Assembly: GCA_030750865.1 (NCBI GenBank)
Contig: JASMHE010000008.1
Span: 620,001 to 684,000 of the forward strand
Direction of reading: 5' to 3'
Origin: Alphaproteobacteria bacterium
GTDB taxonomy: Bacteria > Pseudomonadota > Alphaproteobacteria > Micavibrionales > Micavibrionaceae
Length of the DNA: 64,000 nucleotides
Shown in pieces: positions 16,751 through 26,119 of this stretch (position 1 is its first letter; each line of letters begins with the position of its first letter). Position numbers and translations under genes: made by a program. The notes beneath the pieces were generated by a model. The model made no database searches, was not told the origin of the DNA, and saw nothing but the letters and a program-made list of their open reading frames with translations.

Positions 16751-17983
16751 ATGATCGGCCGGAAAAACACACAAACAGATATCGTCATCAGCGGCGCAGG
16801 CGCACCGGGTTTGACGCTTGCGATTCTGCTGGCACGGCTGGGGTTAAATATCTCCGTTATCGACCCGCACACACCGCAGACGCTGAAGAACATTACACCC
16901 GAGGGCCGCACATCTGCGCTGATGGACAGCTCCATCAATATCATCAAGGCGACCGGCGCATGGGATCATTGCGCCCCCTATGGCGCGGCACTATCAACAT
17001 TACGTATCATTGATGATTCCGGTCAGAACGCCGCCAAAACAGTCGATTTCCAGTCAAAAGAACTCGGCCTTGAGACATTTGGCATGAATATCTCGAATAA
17101 TGTCCTTCACGCCGCCCTCGCGCATGTTGCCGCCAAAGAGAAGAACATCAAGACGTTTTACGGCGATCTGGTTACGCAGATGACACAAGATGACACCACG
17201 ACCAACGTAGAATTACGCGGCGGCAAAACAATATCCGCAACATTGATGGTTGCCGCAGACGGCCGCAATTCACCGACGCGAACAATGGCCGGCTTGAGCG
17301 CCGATATCACGACCTATGACCAGAAAGCCATAACCTGCATCCTAAACCACACCAAACCGCATGATAATGTCTCGACCGAGTTTCACCGTCCGTCCGGTCC
17401 ATTTACCCTTGTCCCGATGCCCGGCAAGCAATCCAGCCTTGTCTGGGTGGATACAACCGACAATATCGACAACATATTGCGGCAAAACAAAGACAGCCTG
17501 CAACGCGCGATACAACAGCGCACAAACAACCAGTTGGGCGAAATCACCCTTGCTTCGACACCGCAATCATGGCCGTTAATTTCCGCCATTGCCCCAAAGC
17601 TGACAGGCAATCGTTTTGCCTTAATCGCCGAAGCGGCACATGTCCTGCACCCGATGGGCGCGCAAGGCCTAAACCTCAGTATGCGTGATGTTGCCGCCCT
17701 TGCCGAAATTATCGCAGATCAAGCCAGAATCGGTATGGATATCGGATCGGACACAACATTAGCCATGTATGAAAAACGCCGCCGTCATGACATACAATTA
17801 CGGCATCGCGGCTCCTTTGCATTAAATAAACTGGTCAGCAACCATTCGACGTTTTTATCAATGGCGCGCAAGAAAACATTATCGGTCATTGAAACGATTG
17901 AACCGCTGAAAAAGCATTTGATGCAGCAAGGATTACAAGATTACGCCGATCAAGGACGCTTGTCACAAGGACAGCCATTATAA
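16751..17983 (+). CDS. UbiH/UbiF/COQ6-family FAD-dependent monooxygenase
   Basis: 410 residues of the ubiquinone-biosynthesis hydroxylase family, which hydroxylate the benzoquinone ring at the membrane. The FAD-binding GAGAPG is at 15-20, DG motif VAADGRNSP follows near 168, and the third FAD segment reads IAEAAHVLHPMGAQGLNLSMRD. In that segment the usual Gly-Asp before AAH is replaced by Ala-Glu, a difference seen in part of the UbiH group. Which ring position it acts on cannot be told. It stands alone between two minus-strand genes. Confidence 0.88.
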   Translation: MIGRKNTQTDIVISGAGAPGLTLAILLARLGLNISVIDPHTPQTLKNITPEGRTSALMDSSINIIKATGAWDHCAPYGAALSTLRIIDDSGQNAAKTVDFQSKELGLETFGMNISNNVLHAALAHVAAKEKNIKTFYGDLVTQMTQDDTTTNVELRGGKTISATLMVAADGRNSPTRTMAGLSADITTYDQKAITCILNHTKPHDNVSTEFHRPSGPFTLVPMPGKQSSLVWVDTTDNIDNILRQNKDSLQRAIQQRTNNQLGEITLASTPQSWPLISAIAPKLTGNRFALIAEAAHVLHPMGAQGLNLSMRDVAALAEIIADQARIGMDIGSDTTLAMYEKRRRHDIQLRHRGSFALNKLVSNHSTFLSMARKKTLSVIETIEPLKKHLMQQGLQDYADQGRLSQGQPL

Positions 17984-18000
17984 ACAGACCTGATTGCACC

Positions 18001-18051
18001 GCACGGTACAGCACGGCACACCGTCGCTATGACTTAATTTCGCTATGACTT
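18001..18051. repeat. Tandem repeats spanning the comF stop codon
   Basis: Two adjacent repeats lie in the ubiH/comF spacer: a ten-base unit GCACGGTACA/GCACGGCACA at 18001-18020, and CGCTATGACTT at 18025-18035 and 18041-18051 (period 16). The right copy of the second includes the comF stop codon and its last two codons, so the gene's 3' end is duplicated just beyond itself. Confidence 0.8.
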
Positions 18052-18780
18052 GATCACACGCGCCACCGTCAAAACAGAAACACCGGCCGCGCCGCCATCT
18101 TTCTTCAACACACGCGCACATTCCGAAATGGTCGCCCCCGTTGTAAACACATCATCAATCAGCACAATATGCTTATCCCTGATCTGCGACTGACAACGGG
18201 GATTCACGGCAAATGCTTTGGCCACATTCTTGTGCCGTGCGGACGATGATAAAACACCTTGTGTGGCCGTTGCCCGCGTCCGTAACAAGCCATCAAGCAA
18301 AACGGGGATTTCATTTTTACAGGACAGCGCTTTTGCAAGCTCGGCCGCTTGATTATAGCGCCGCCGCACAAGCCGCGTATAATGCAGCGGCACAGGCACA
18401 AGATAATCAGCACGCGCGAACAAAGGTTGCCCGGCCCGCACAAGCCACGGTGTTAAGGCGTTCACAAGATGCATTTGATCGGCATGTTTAAATCGCAAAA
18501 TAATATCGCGGCTCGTATCATTATAACGTACTGCGGACCGCGCCAGATCGAAAGCCGGTGTTTCATGATGGCAAGCCGCACAGATTTGATCGTCACCACC
18601 TGCATCAAAATCAAACGGATAGCCACACGTGTCGCAATGCGGATCGGATATAAACGCCAGCCCGCTCCAGACTGCCGCCGATAACATGCCGTCATCATCA
18701 ACGATATCCCCCGTCACCGGACAGCGCGCCGGGAGAATAAGGTCGATGCCTTGCCGTATCATGTTCTTGAATCGCTGCAA
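18043..18780 (-). CDS. comF: ComF-family phosphoribosyltransferase-like protein
   Basis: 245 residues. An N-terminal zinc-finger region (CPVTGD, then CDTCGYPF and CAACH, about residues 19-80) precedes a type I phosphoribosyltransferase domain with PRPP loop IVLIDDVFTTGATI near 203-216. ComF proteins act in DNA uptake in competent bacteria, though many carriers are not known to be transformable and the biochemical role is unsettled. Other competence genes are not in the window. Confidence 0.9.
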   Translation of the reverse strand: MQRFKNMIRQGIDLILPARCPVTGDIVDDDGMLSAAVWSGLAFISDPHCDTCGYPFDFDAGGDDQICAACHHETPAFDLARSAVRYNDTSRDIILRFKHADQMHLVNALTPWLVRAGQPLFARADYLVPVPLHYTRLVRRRYNQAAELAKALSCKNEIPVLLDGLLRTRATATQGVLSSSARHKNVAKAFAVNPRCQSQIRDKHIVLIDDVFTTGATISECARVLKKDGGAAGVSVLTVARVIKS

Positions 18781-18938
18781 TATAGACTATCCCTGTCTTT
18801 TGATAAAAACCCCTTCGTAACGTAGCAAAAAATTGCGGACGGTATAACTTTTTTTATTGCACTGCGAAGGGCAAAAACAGTATAAGATCGCTATTAGGTA
18901 AAGTAAGAGTAATAGAGTGTAAATCACAAGGGACGTCC

Positions 18939-21494
18939 TTGATTAAAAAATTGAAAGATGTGCAAAACGAAGCCTTTGCATCGGGTTTCTCTGAAAAGGA
19001 GAAACAGGAGAGGACATCTTTAACTCCGTTTACAACATCCCTCCCCGCGACGACCTTCCTTCAAGACTATTACAGCAGACACGAAAAACTTCGTAACATT
19101 AAACCTTCTATTATCCGCCGCGCCTGGTTTGCGATGTCGCATTTATTGCTCGCAAACGGCAGCAAAGTACTGGATATCGGCTGTCACAGGGGGGCTGTTA
19201 CTTACGTGATGGCTGCGCTGAACCCGCATCTGGAATTTGTCGGCATGGATATCAACGAAAAACGCGTTGCCGTCGCCCAAAGCCGTTATCAGTTACCGAA
19301 CCTGAAATATATCCACGGCGATCTGTCCGATGCTGACACCTTCCCCGATAATAGCTACGATGCCGTTGTGCATTCCTATGTTCTGCACGAAATTTATTCA
19401 AAATATGCCCCGAACGAACAACCGGTCATCGAACATCTGGATGAATCGCTGCGTGTCTTGAAAGAATACGGACTTCTGTTCATCCATAGTTATCCGATGC
19501 CACCGCCCGAGGAATTCGTGTTGCTGGAACTGCCGGACCAGAAAAGCGACGGCGAAGACATTGAAAATCTGTCAACGGCAGACCTGCTTGTCTATTACTC
19601 GGAAAATGTACGCCCCAATCATGATAACAGCCATGACGGGTTTCTGCTGGAGGAGATACCGGCCCGCACGCCGCAGACACGGCTCTTCCGCCTGCCGTTC
19701 AAATGGGCCTATGAATTCATTATGCGCAAAGATGACCGCGAGGACTTCAACGAAGATCTGGACAAGGAGTTCACATTCTTCACCAAACGGGAATTCCGCA
19801 AAAACCTGCGCTCCCTCGGCGCGCGCGCGCTGTACACAACGCCCTATTGGAACGAACAATATATCAAGCAGCGCTTCGAAGACCAATTCCAGCTTTATAC
19901 AACAGACGGCCGGAAAATCAGTAATCCGCCGACCAGCTTCATTGCCGTATCCCAGAAACTGGCCAACGGAAAAAGCCTTCAAATCAATGAACGCCGCTTT
20001 TTGAAAGATGCCGTCGAAACAATCGAAGTCTCCGCCGTACGGAACGATTCCAACAACAAGACCTATGATATTATTTCACGCGGGATTGAATATACCGAAG
20101 TACTTCCATTCCGCACAACGGCCGACGGGCAGCTCTTTGTTTATATTCATGAAAATCTGCCGCGCGGCATTGCCAATTATATTCCGCGCGAAGGTAAGCC
20201 CGTTGACGGTAAAAAATGGTCCGGTCACATGACGGAAGCCATCGCTATCCCGACAGAGAAAATTGCCGAGCTCGGCGTGCCGAATTATAAGGATCTGGTA
20301 AAGTTCTTCATGCATGAAACCGGCCTGAAAGTGGCACAAGATGCCACATTGATGGAGGGAACGTCATATCTGCCCGCCCCTGATTTGATTGATGAACGCG
20401 TCCATACGCGGTATGTCCGTGTTCTGGAACAGGACTCTGTGATCCACCCCAAAGAGGTCAACAGCGATATTGACGGCTATTCCACGCAAGGCTGTTACCG
20501 CGAGATCAATGCGCAAAACCTGCTGAACGCCATTTCGGTCGGATTCATTCCGAACGCACGACTGGAAATGCAAATCCACAATCTGTACGAAAAGCTAGGC
20601 CTGACCTATGAAAACTGGGCCAACTGCCCGCTGAAACTGGAACTGGAAACACCGGAAAATATCGGCAGCGTTGAAAAGCTGAAAGAACAGATGGAAGAAA
20701 AAGACGACCGTTTCAAAAAGGTCAAAGGCATCGCCGGACAGGTCCGCGCCATGCACTCCCTGTTTGTCGAAGAAGGTTGGATTGATAACGGTATGAAGGG
20801 GCTGAAATCGCGCAAAGTCGAATTCGCCATCGCCGAAGACCAGATCATCAATCAGGCTGTCGTCCTGCCGCTGACAAAACACGCCAAATCCGGCAAGGTC
20901 ATGGCAGGTGTTGTGGCCGAATATCTGCCTGTGCCGCAACGCTATAAAGGCAACGGCCTGTGCCTGAACGCGCCGAGCTATAAATTACCGGCGTCTGTTA
21001 AAACAATGGAAGATGCACGTCATTTCATTGCCGAAGAATATAAAGTGACACCGGACAAAGTCTCGGCCCTCGGCCCGAGTTATTTCTGTCATGTCGGCGT
21101 CACACCAATGAGGATATTCCCCTTTGCCGTGGCCGCATCGAAAGCCGGAAAAACGCCGTTTGGCGGCCCTGTTACCTTTATGCCGGTTGCCGAACTTTAC
21201 AACATGATCAACATGGATAAACGGCACAATTATTTCTCCAGCTTTACGCTGCTGAACAGCATGAAACACGTCAATTTCTTCATGTGCGGCGAAAGTAACG
21301 TGCATGATTATGACTGGATGGGACTGGCAGAACAGGCGCAAGCCCATGAAACAGGATCGGCCATTCAATCTTCGATCGAAACGGCCCGCGCCGGTGCAGT
21401 CAGTATCCTGAAGAGCGCGCAAAACGATACAGATCACAGCACACGCGAAATCCGCACGGCCGTCGGCGGACATCAAAAATACGAAGCAAACTAA
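18939..21494 (+). CDS. Large methyltransferase fusion with Nudix-like C-terminal segments
   Basis: 851 residues, function unknown. Residues about 45-220 are a class I SAM-dependent methyltransferase: motif I KVLDIGCHRG near 74-83, acidic end of strand 2 in VGMDIN, then IHGDL and AVVHSYVLHEIY. The middle and C-terminal two thirds contain two segments that look like degenerate Nudix folds, each with a short helix pattern near the Nudix-box position (LVKFFMHETGLKV; ARHFIAEEYKV), but neither keeps the full GX5EX7REUXEEXGU signature. Translation begins at TTG behind AAGGGA; no earlier start is likely. No signal peptide or membrane span. The second methyltransferase follows 41 bases later. The domain reading beyond residue 350 is inference. 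Confidence 0.75.
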   Translation: MIKKLKDVQNEAFASGFSEKEKQERTSLTPFTTSLPATTFLQDYYSRHEKLRNIKPSIIRRAWFAMSHLLLANGSKVLDIGCHRGAVTYVMAALNPHLEFVGMDINEKRVAVAQSRYQLPNLKYIHGDLSDADTFPDNSYDAVVHSYVLHEIYSKYAPNEQPVIEHLDESLRVLKEYGLLFIHSYPMPPPEEFVLLELPDQKSDGEDIENLSTADLLVYYSENVRPNHDNSHDGFLLEEIPARTPQTRLFRLPFKWAYEFIMRKDDREDFNEDLDKEFTFFTKREFRKNLRSLGARALYTTPYWNEQYIKQRFEDQFQLYTTDGRKISNPPTSFIAVSQKLANGKSLQINERRFLKDAVETIEVSAVRNDSNNKTYDIISRGIEYTEVLPFRTTADGQLFVYIHENLPRGIANYIPREGKPVDGKKWSGHMTEAIAIPTEKIAELGVPNYKDLVKFFMHETGLKVAQDATLMEGTSYLPAPDLIDERVHTRYVRVLEQDSVIHPKEVNSDIDGYSTQGCYREINAQNLLNAISVGFIPNARLEMQIHNLYEKLGLTYENWANCPLKLELETPENIGSVEKLKEQMEEKDDRFKKVKGIAGQVRAMHSLFVEEGWIDNGMKGLKSRKVEFAIAEDQIINQAVVLPLTKHAKSGKVMAGVVAEYLPVPQRYKGNGLCLNAPSYKLPASVKTMEDARHFIAEEYKVTPDKVSALGPSYFCHVGVTPMRIFPFAVAASKAGKTPFGGPVTFMPVAELYNMINMDKRHNYFSSFTLLNSMKHVNFFMCGESNVHDYDWMGLAEQAQAHETGSAIQSSIETARAGAVSILKSAQNDTDHSTREIRTAVGGHQKYEAN

Positions 21495-21535
21495 CCCTTT
21501 CCAATGTTCATCCAATGACGTAAATTGGGCCTCGT

Positions 21536-22423
21536 ATGAAAAATGATATGCACATATTCGACCTGAACGCCGTGCGCCGCAACCGCGAACGCGCCATGCG
21601 CGGAGATGCTAATTTCCTGCATGACTGGTGCCTCGATAATGTGAAAGAGCGCCTTGCCGTCATCAAACGGGAATTCGATACAGCACTGATTTCAGGCGCG
21701 CGCGATTCCTTCAATCACGAAAAAATCGGGCACACTATTCATCTTGATCTGTCGCAAAAAACATTACCCGCGCAGAATGCGCATCCGGCGCACCTGATTT
21801 GTGACGAAGAAACACTGCCCCTGCGCATGAACAGCGCGGATGCCCTCATCGACATTTTATCCTTACACACAAAAAATGATTTGCCGGGAACCCTTATCCA
21901 AATCAACCGCGCCCTGAAACCTGACGGCCTGTTCGTCGGCACATTATTCGGCGGGGAAACACTGTTCGAACTTCGCAAGTCCCTGACCCATGCCGAAATG
22001 CAATGCCGCAACGGGGCGCGCCCGCGCGTTTACCCCTTTGTTGATAAACAGCAAATGGGCGCATTGATGCAGCGCGCCGGATTTGCCTTGCCGGTGATTG
22101 ACAGCGAATTAATCACCGTTAGCTACAGCGATATGTTCAGTCTGATGCGTGATGTGCGCCATATGGGCGAAGCCAGCGCGTTACACGACCGCACAAAATC
22201 CTTTACGGGGCGCGATATATTTATGACCGCCGCCGAATATTACCACAATACATTTGCCGAAACGGACGGCCGCATTCCCGCAACATTCGAGATTATTTTT
22301 GTGCTGGGCTGGTCACCACATGAAAGCCAGCAACAACCGTTAAAACCGGGCAGCGCAGAAGTCCGCCTTGCAGACTTGCTCAATACAACGGAAATCACAA
22401 CAGGGGAGAAAGCAAAGCCATGA
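21536..22423 (+). CDS. BioC/NDUFAF5-like methyltransferase-fold protein
   Basis: 295 residues. The start IFDLNAVRRNRERAMRG and later MNSADALIDILSLH, LKPDGLFVGTLFGGETLFELR and ARPRVYPFVDK are the marks of the alphaproteobacterial group related to NDUFAF5 (complex I assembly hydroxylase in mitochondria) and BioC. The glycine-rich SAM motif I expected near residue 45 is not visible (ALISGARDSFN stands there), so catalytic methyl transfer is doubtful. An alternative start is the ATG four codons later. gloB begins inside its stop codon (ATGA), so the two are coupled. Confidence 0.8.
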   Translation: MKNDMHIFDLNAVRRNRERAMRGDANFLHDWCLDNVKERLAVIKREFDTALISGARDSFNHEKIGHTIHLDLSQKTLPAQNAHPAHLICDEETLPLRMNSADALIDILSLHTKNDLPGTLIQINRALKPDGLFVGTLFGGETLFELRKSLTHAEMQCRNGARPRVYPFVDKQQMGALMQRAGFALPVIDSELITVSYSDMFSLMRDVRHMGEASALHDRTKSFTGRDIFMTAAEYYHNTFAETDGRIPATFEIIFVLGWSPHESQQQPLKPGSAEVRLADLLNTTEITTGEKAKP

Positions 22424-23145
22424 CCGCAACCGTAGAGATCATCCCTATTTTGGAAGATAATTATTGCTATATCCTGCAGGACAGCGCCACACAGAAAACG
22501 GCTGTGATTGATCCCGGCGAAGCCGAACCGGTCATTGCCTATCTGGAAGGCCGCGATATCACCCCTGACTTCATTCTGAACACCCATTACCACTGGGATC
22601 ACACAGACGGCAACGCCGCCATCAAAAAACAGTTTGGCTGCAAAATTATCGGCCCGACATACGAGGCCGCAAAGATACCGGGCATCGACCAGACATTGCG
22701 CGATGGCGACATTTTCCAATGCGGGGATATTGATATCAGCGTCAAATTAACCCCCGGCCACACGCGCGGCCATATTTGTTTTTACCTGCCACAGGATCAT
22801 ATTCTGTTTTCCGGTGACACCTTATTTTCAATGGGCACGGGACGCTTATTCGAAGGGTCTGCCGAACAGATGTTCGAAGGATTATGCTGGATCAAATCTC
22901 TGCCGCCGGAAACGATGATCTATGCCGGTCATGAATATACGCTGGATAATGCGGCCTTTTGCCTGTCTATCGAACCGGACAATGCCGCCCTGATCAAACG
23001 CGGAGAGCAAGCCCACGCCCTGCGCGCACAAGACAAGCCAACCCTGCCCGTTTCACTGGCGACCGAGCTTGAGACAAACGCCATGCTACGCGCATCAACA
23101 GCGGCGCAATATGCAGATTTGCGCACAAAGAAAGATCATTTCTGA
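22420..23145 (+). CDS. gloB: Hydroxyacylglutathione hydrolase (glyoxalase II)
   Basis: Hydrolyses S-D-lactoylglutathione in methylglyoxal detoxification. 241 residues of metallo-beta-lactamase fold: metal motif THYHWDH at 55-61, further ligands in TPGHTRGH and SGDTLF, and the C-terminal GHEYTLDNAAF that marks glyoxalase II. The C-terminal substrate-binding helix region is a little shorter than in the E. coli enzyme (251). It overlaps the preceding methyltransferase gene by four bases. Confidence 0.93.
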   Translation: MTATVEIIPILEDNYCYILQDSATQKTAVIDPGEAEPVIAYLEGRDITPDFILNTHYHWDHTDGNAAIKKQFGCKIIGPTYEAAKIPGIDQTLRDGDIFQCGDIDISVKLTPGHTRGHICFYLPQDHILFSGDTLFSMGTGRLFEGSAEQMFEGLCWIKSLPPETMIYAGHEYTLDNAAFCLSIEPDNAALIKRGEQAHALRAQDKPTLPVSLATELETNAMLRASTAAQYADLRTKKDHF

Positions 23146-23158
23146 TCGGCTGATTTAA

Positions 23159-23518
23159 TTAATTACCGGATTTATTATTGTTGCGTGATGAACGGCCGCG
23201 CTTTGGCTTGGTTTCCACCTGCACGGACGGTTTGTTATCATCATTATTTTTATTGCCCGCTGAATTATCATTGCCGTCATTATCGACTTTACGTTTCGCG
23301 GAACGGTGCGGCGGCACGGGGATAGGCTTATTCTTGCGCAGATCGCGTTCACTGACAGCCATTTCAATCTCAAGACGGGCTGACACTTTGCGCAACTCGT
23401 GCAACGCTTCCATCAACTGCTCACGGGAACTTTCGTCTTTTTTGTTCTGAGACCAGGCATCGTAATGCTGCAAACATTCTTTGGTTGCTTCTGTCAGTCT
23501 GTCTTTAATCTCTGCCAT
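23159..23518 (-). CDS. Hypothetical charged protein
   Basis: 119 residues from the ATG at 23516-23518, chosen over one five codons upstream because GAAGGA stands at the right distance. The first 65 residues (MAEIKDRLTEATKECLQHYDAW onwards) are helical and likely a coiled coil; from about 70 the chain is Asn/Asp/Lys-rich and disordered (RSAKRKVDNDGNDN, ending NNNKSGN). No family recognised. It converges with gloB and lies before guaC on the other side. Confidence 0.65.
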   Translation of the reverse strand: MAEIKDRLTEATKECLQHYDAWSQNKKDESSREQLMEALHELRKVSARLEIEMAVSERDLRKNKPIPVPPHRSAKRKVDNDGNDNSAGNKNNDDNKPSVQVETKPKRGRSSRNNNKSGN

Positions 23519-23603
23519 GATGCCATCCTTCACTTATATTCATTCAAACGACGTACAGAATAGCGCGATGACTTTAAAATCGCAAGATCAAAGCACGGGC
23601 ATT

Positions 23604-24647
23604 TTACGACGAACCGAAAACATTATTGATCTGCTGTGTGACACGCACAAATGTTGTGCGCTTTGACAGTTCTTTCAGTTCAACCGCGCCGACATAAGTA
23701 CAAGCAGACCGGATACCACCAAGCACATCCTGCAAGGTCGGTTCAATCGGACCGCGATACGGGATATGCACGGTTTTACCTTCGCTTGCGCGATATTCGG
23801 CGACACCGCCGGCATGTTTATTCATCGCGGTGCTGCTGCTCATGCCGTAAAATTCGAGGAACTTCTTCCCGTCAATTTCAACGACTTCGGTTTCGCTTTG
23901 CTCGTGTCCGGCAAGCATACCGCCAAGCATCACAAAATCAGCACCGGCACCAAAAGCTTTTGCCAGATCACCCGGCACGGTACAGCCACCATCGGCACAC
24001 ACAAACCCTTTCAAACCATGCGCGGCATCGGCACATTCAATCACGGCAGACAGTTGCGGATACCCGACGCCTGTCATTTTGCGTGTTGTACACACACTGC
24101 CCGGACCGATACCGACCTTCACGACATCAGCGCCGCCAAGAACCAGTTCTTCAACCATTTCACCGGTCACAACATTCCCGGCCATGATGGTTGTTTCCGG
24201 CAATTTATCGCGCATGCGCTTTACAAAATCGGCAAAAGGCTCACTATAGCCGTTTGCCACATCGATACACAGCTTATCAAGCTTACCGTCCGTTTTGGCC
24301 AGAAAGCGATCCAGTTTTTCGACATCGCGTTCTGTGACACCAATGCTGTACCAGACATTATCACTGCCGTTTTCCGTGTAAAAATCGACCAGCTCGTCAA
24401 CCTCGTAATGTTTTACAAGGGCTGCAGTCAGACCGTTTCCGTCAGCGACAAAAGCTTTGGCCATTGAAAATGTGCCGACCCCGTCCATATTGGCGGCAAT
24501 AATTGGCACGCCGTGATATTCGCGGCCGCTCCACTTGAATGTATAGCGCCGCTTGATATCAACTTCGCGGCGGCTTGCCAATGTGGAACGCTTCGGACGG
24601 ATCAATACATCTTTGAAGTCCAGCTTTATATCTTGCTCAATACGCAT
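23604..24647 (-). CDS. guaC: GMP reductase
   Basis: Reduces GMP to IMP with NADPH, feeding guanine nucleotides back to the adenine branch. 347 residues, the family length. [12 protein letters not shown] at the start, [10 protein letters not shown], and the catalytic-loop [17 protein letters not shown] with Cys186, the same number as in E. coli GuaC. The CBS domains of IMP dehydrogenase are absent. Salvage context fits the adenine deaminase gene elsewhere in the window, though they are not linked. Confidence 0.96.
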   Translation of the reverse strand: MRIEQDIKLDFKDVLIRPKRSTLASRREVDIKRRYTFKWSGREYHGVPIIAANMDGVGTFSMAKAFVADGNGLTAALVKHYEVDELVDFYTENGSDNVWYSIGVTERDVEKLDRFLAKTDGKLDKLCIDVANGYSEPFADFVKRMRDKLPETTIMAGNVVTGEMVEELVLGGADVVKVGIGPGSVCTTRKMTGVGYPQLSAVIECADAAHGLKGFVCADGGCTVPGDLAKAFGAGADFVMLGGMLAGHEQSETEVVEIDGKKFLEFYGMSSSTAMNKHAGGVAEYRASEGKTVHIPYRGPIEPTLQDVLGGIRSACTYVGAVELKELSKRTTFVRVTQQINNVFGSS

Positions 24648-24680
24648 AATGAATACTCACCCTTATATATTACGATTCAT

Positions 24681-24716
24681 GCACTTTGTGTGTTTCAGGC
24701 ACTGTGTGTATTTCAG
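24681..24716. repeat. 18-base tandem repeat including the DUF1192 stop codon
   Basis: Two 18-base units (24681-24698 and 24699-24716) differ at two positions: GCACTTTGTGTGTTTCAG and GCACTGTGTGTATTTCAG. The right unit contains the stop codon of the DUF1192 gene, so the left unit is a duplication just beyond its 3' end. Confidence 0.8.
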
Positions 24717-24895
24717 GATTTAAAGAATGCATCGGCGGCGTTTTTGGATGCTTCTTTCTTCTCAATCTCGGCCTCCACACGCGCAATTTCCGCTTTCAGA
24801 TTATCGATATATGTCTCGAGTTCATCAACCGACATATCATCCAGAACACGCGGCGCAGATTTTTTGCTCGTGAGGGCGTCATCATCCTCAAACAT
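24713..24895 (-). CDS. DUF1192-family small protein
   Basis: 60 residues with the DUF1192 pattern: MSVDELETYIDNLKAEIARVEAEI, residues 21-44 in part, followed by KKEASKNAADAFFK. It is almost entirely one coiled-coil helix. The family is conserved in alphaproteobacteria next to a PIG3-type quinone oxidoreductase gene, which here lies divergently 74 bases away. No biochemical role is known. Confidence 0.88.
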   Translation of the reverse strand: MFEDDDALTSKKSAPRVLDDMSVDELETYIDNLKAEIARVEAEIEKKEASKNAADAFFKS

Positions 24896-24969
24896 TACAA
24901 ATGATCCTCTTGATTATTGCCTGAAATCACTCCAACATTAAAAGCTGAAACAGCAAAAGGCAATGATTT

Positions 24970-25941
24970 ATGAAGGCAATCAACATAAAAGACGCGGGCA
25001 AACAGGCCCGGCTGGATATCGGCACGGCAGAGCGCCCCATACCGGCACAAGACGAGGTGCTAATCAAGGTCACAGCGGCCGGAATCAACCGCGCCGACCT
25101 GTTACAAAAACGGGGATTATACCCTGTCCCCAAAGGCGCGTCTAACATTCTCGGGCTTGAAGTCTCCGGCATCGTCGCCGAAACAAACACCCCGCACCTG
25201 AAGATCGGCGATCAGGTCTGCGCGCTTGTCAGCGGTGGCGGCTACGCCGAATATTGTACCGCGCATGCAGCGCATTGCCTGCCCGTTCCTGACAATATAG
25301 CGCTGTCCGATGCAGCCGCCCTGCCCGAAGCGGTCTTTACCGTCTGGCAGAATATTTTTCACAAAGCAAAACTCAAATCCGGCGATACGCTTTTAATTCA
25401 TGGCGGCAGTTCCGGCATCGGCACAATGGCAATACAGATGGCAAAATATAAAGGCGCACACGTCATTGTCACGGCAGGCACCGATGAAAAATGCGCCGCA
25501 TGCCTTGATCTGGGCGCGGATCATGCCATCAATTACAAGCAGGAGGTCTTCGAAAAGCGCGCGGCCGACATTACACAAGGCAACGGCGTTGATATCATTC
25601 TGGATATGGTAGGCGGTGATTATACGGGCCGGAATATAAAGGCACTCGGTTTTAACGGCCGCCTGATGAATATTGCCTTTATGGGCGGGCGCACCTCGGA
25701 AATTGATATGGCGCAGCTTCTCACCAAGAATATCGCGCTGCACGGAACGACACTGCGCGCCCAATCCGATGATACAAAAGCCTTGTTTGCCACAGAGATT
25801 AAAGAACAGATATGGCCCGCCATTGCAGATGGCACCATTTCACCCGTGATTGACCGGACATTTCCGCTCGCCGACGCCGAAAAAGCCCACCAACATATGG
25901 AACGAGGGCAAAATATCGGCAAAATCCTGCTTGCGGTGTAA
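24970..25941 (+). CDS. NAD(P)H quinone oxidoreductase, PIG3 family
   Basis: 323 residues of the zinc-independent medium-chain dehydrogenase/reductase group. The N-terminal GroES-like domain has AGINRADLLQKRG and LGLEVSG; the nucleotide-binding domain carries GGSSGIGTMAIQMAKY near 140-155. Zinc ligands of alcohol dehydrogenases are missing, as expected for quinone reductases. The end GQNIGKILL is typical of the PIG3 subgroup. The start has no strong ribosome binding site beyond CAAAAGG. Confidence 0.9.
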   Translation: MKAINIKDAGKQARLDIGTAERPIPAQDEVLIKVTAAGINRADLLQKRGLYPVPKGASNILGLEVSGIVAETNTPHLKIGDQVCALVSGGGYAEYCTAHAAHCLPVPDNIALSDAAALPEAVFTVWQNIFHKAKLKSGDTLLIHGGSSGIGTMAIQMAKYKGAHVIVTAGTDEKCAACLDLGADHAINYKQEVFEKRAADITQGNGVDIILDMVGGDYTGRNIKALGFNGRLMNIAFMGGRTSEIDMAQLLTKNIALHGTTLRAQSDDTKALFATEIKEQIWPAIADGTISPVIDRTFPLADAEKAHQHMERGQNIGKILLAV

Positions 25942-26058
25942 AAAGAGGTTGGATTTTACGGGAAAAAACGTTATAACACCTTCATTCCCTACAGTGCTCC
26001 ATAGCCTAAGGCCGTTGATCTGCGGAAGAGTGATCGACAAAGCGCCCCTATCGTTATT

Positions 26059-26087
26059 TTGCACTGTACAGGACAACAGATTAAAAT
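26059..26087 (+). promoter_or_regulatory. Possible promoter of trcR
   Basis: TTGCAC and TAAAAT are separated by 17 bases; the predicted transcript start near 26094 leaves a 26-base leader before the preferred trcR start. The -35 is a weak match. Confidence 0.35.
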
Positions 26088-26119
26088 ATGCAGATTGAAA
26101 CATGCGGAAGGATTTAGAC

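Noticed and set aside
23651-24467. Long plus-strand frames opposite guaC
   Set aside because: They are antisense shadows; guaC itself is unmistakable with Cys186 in place.
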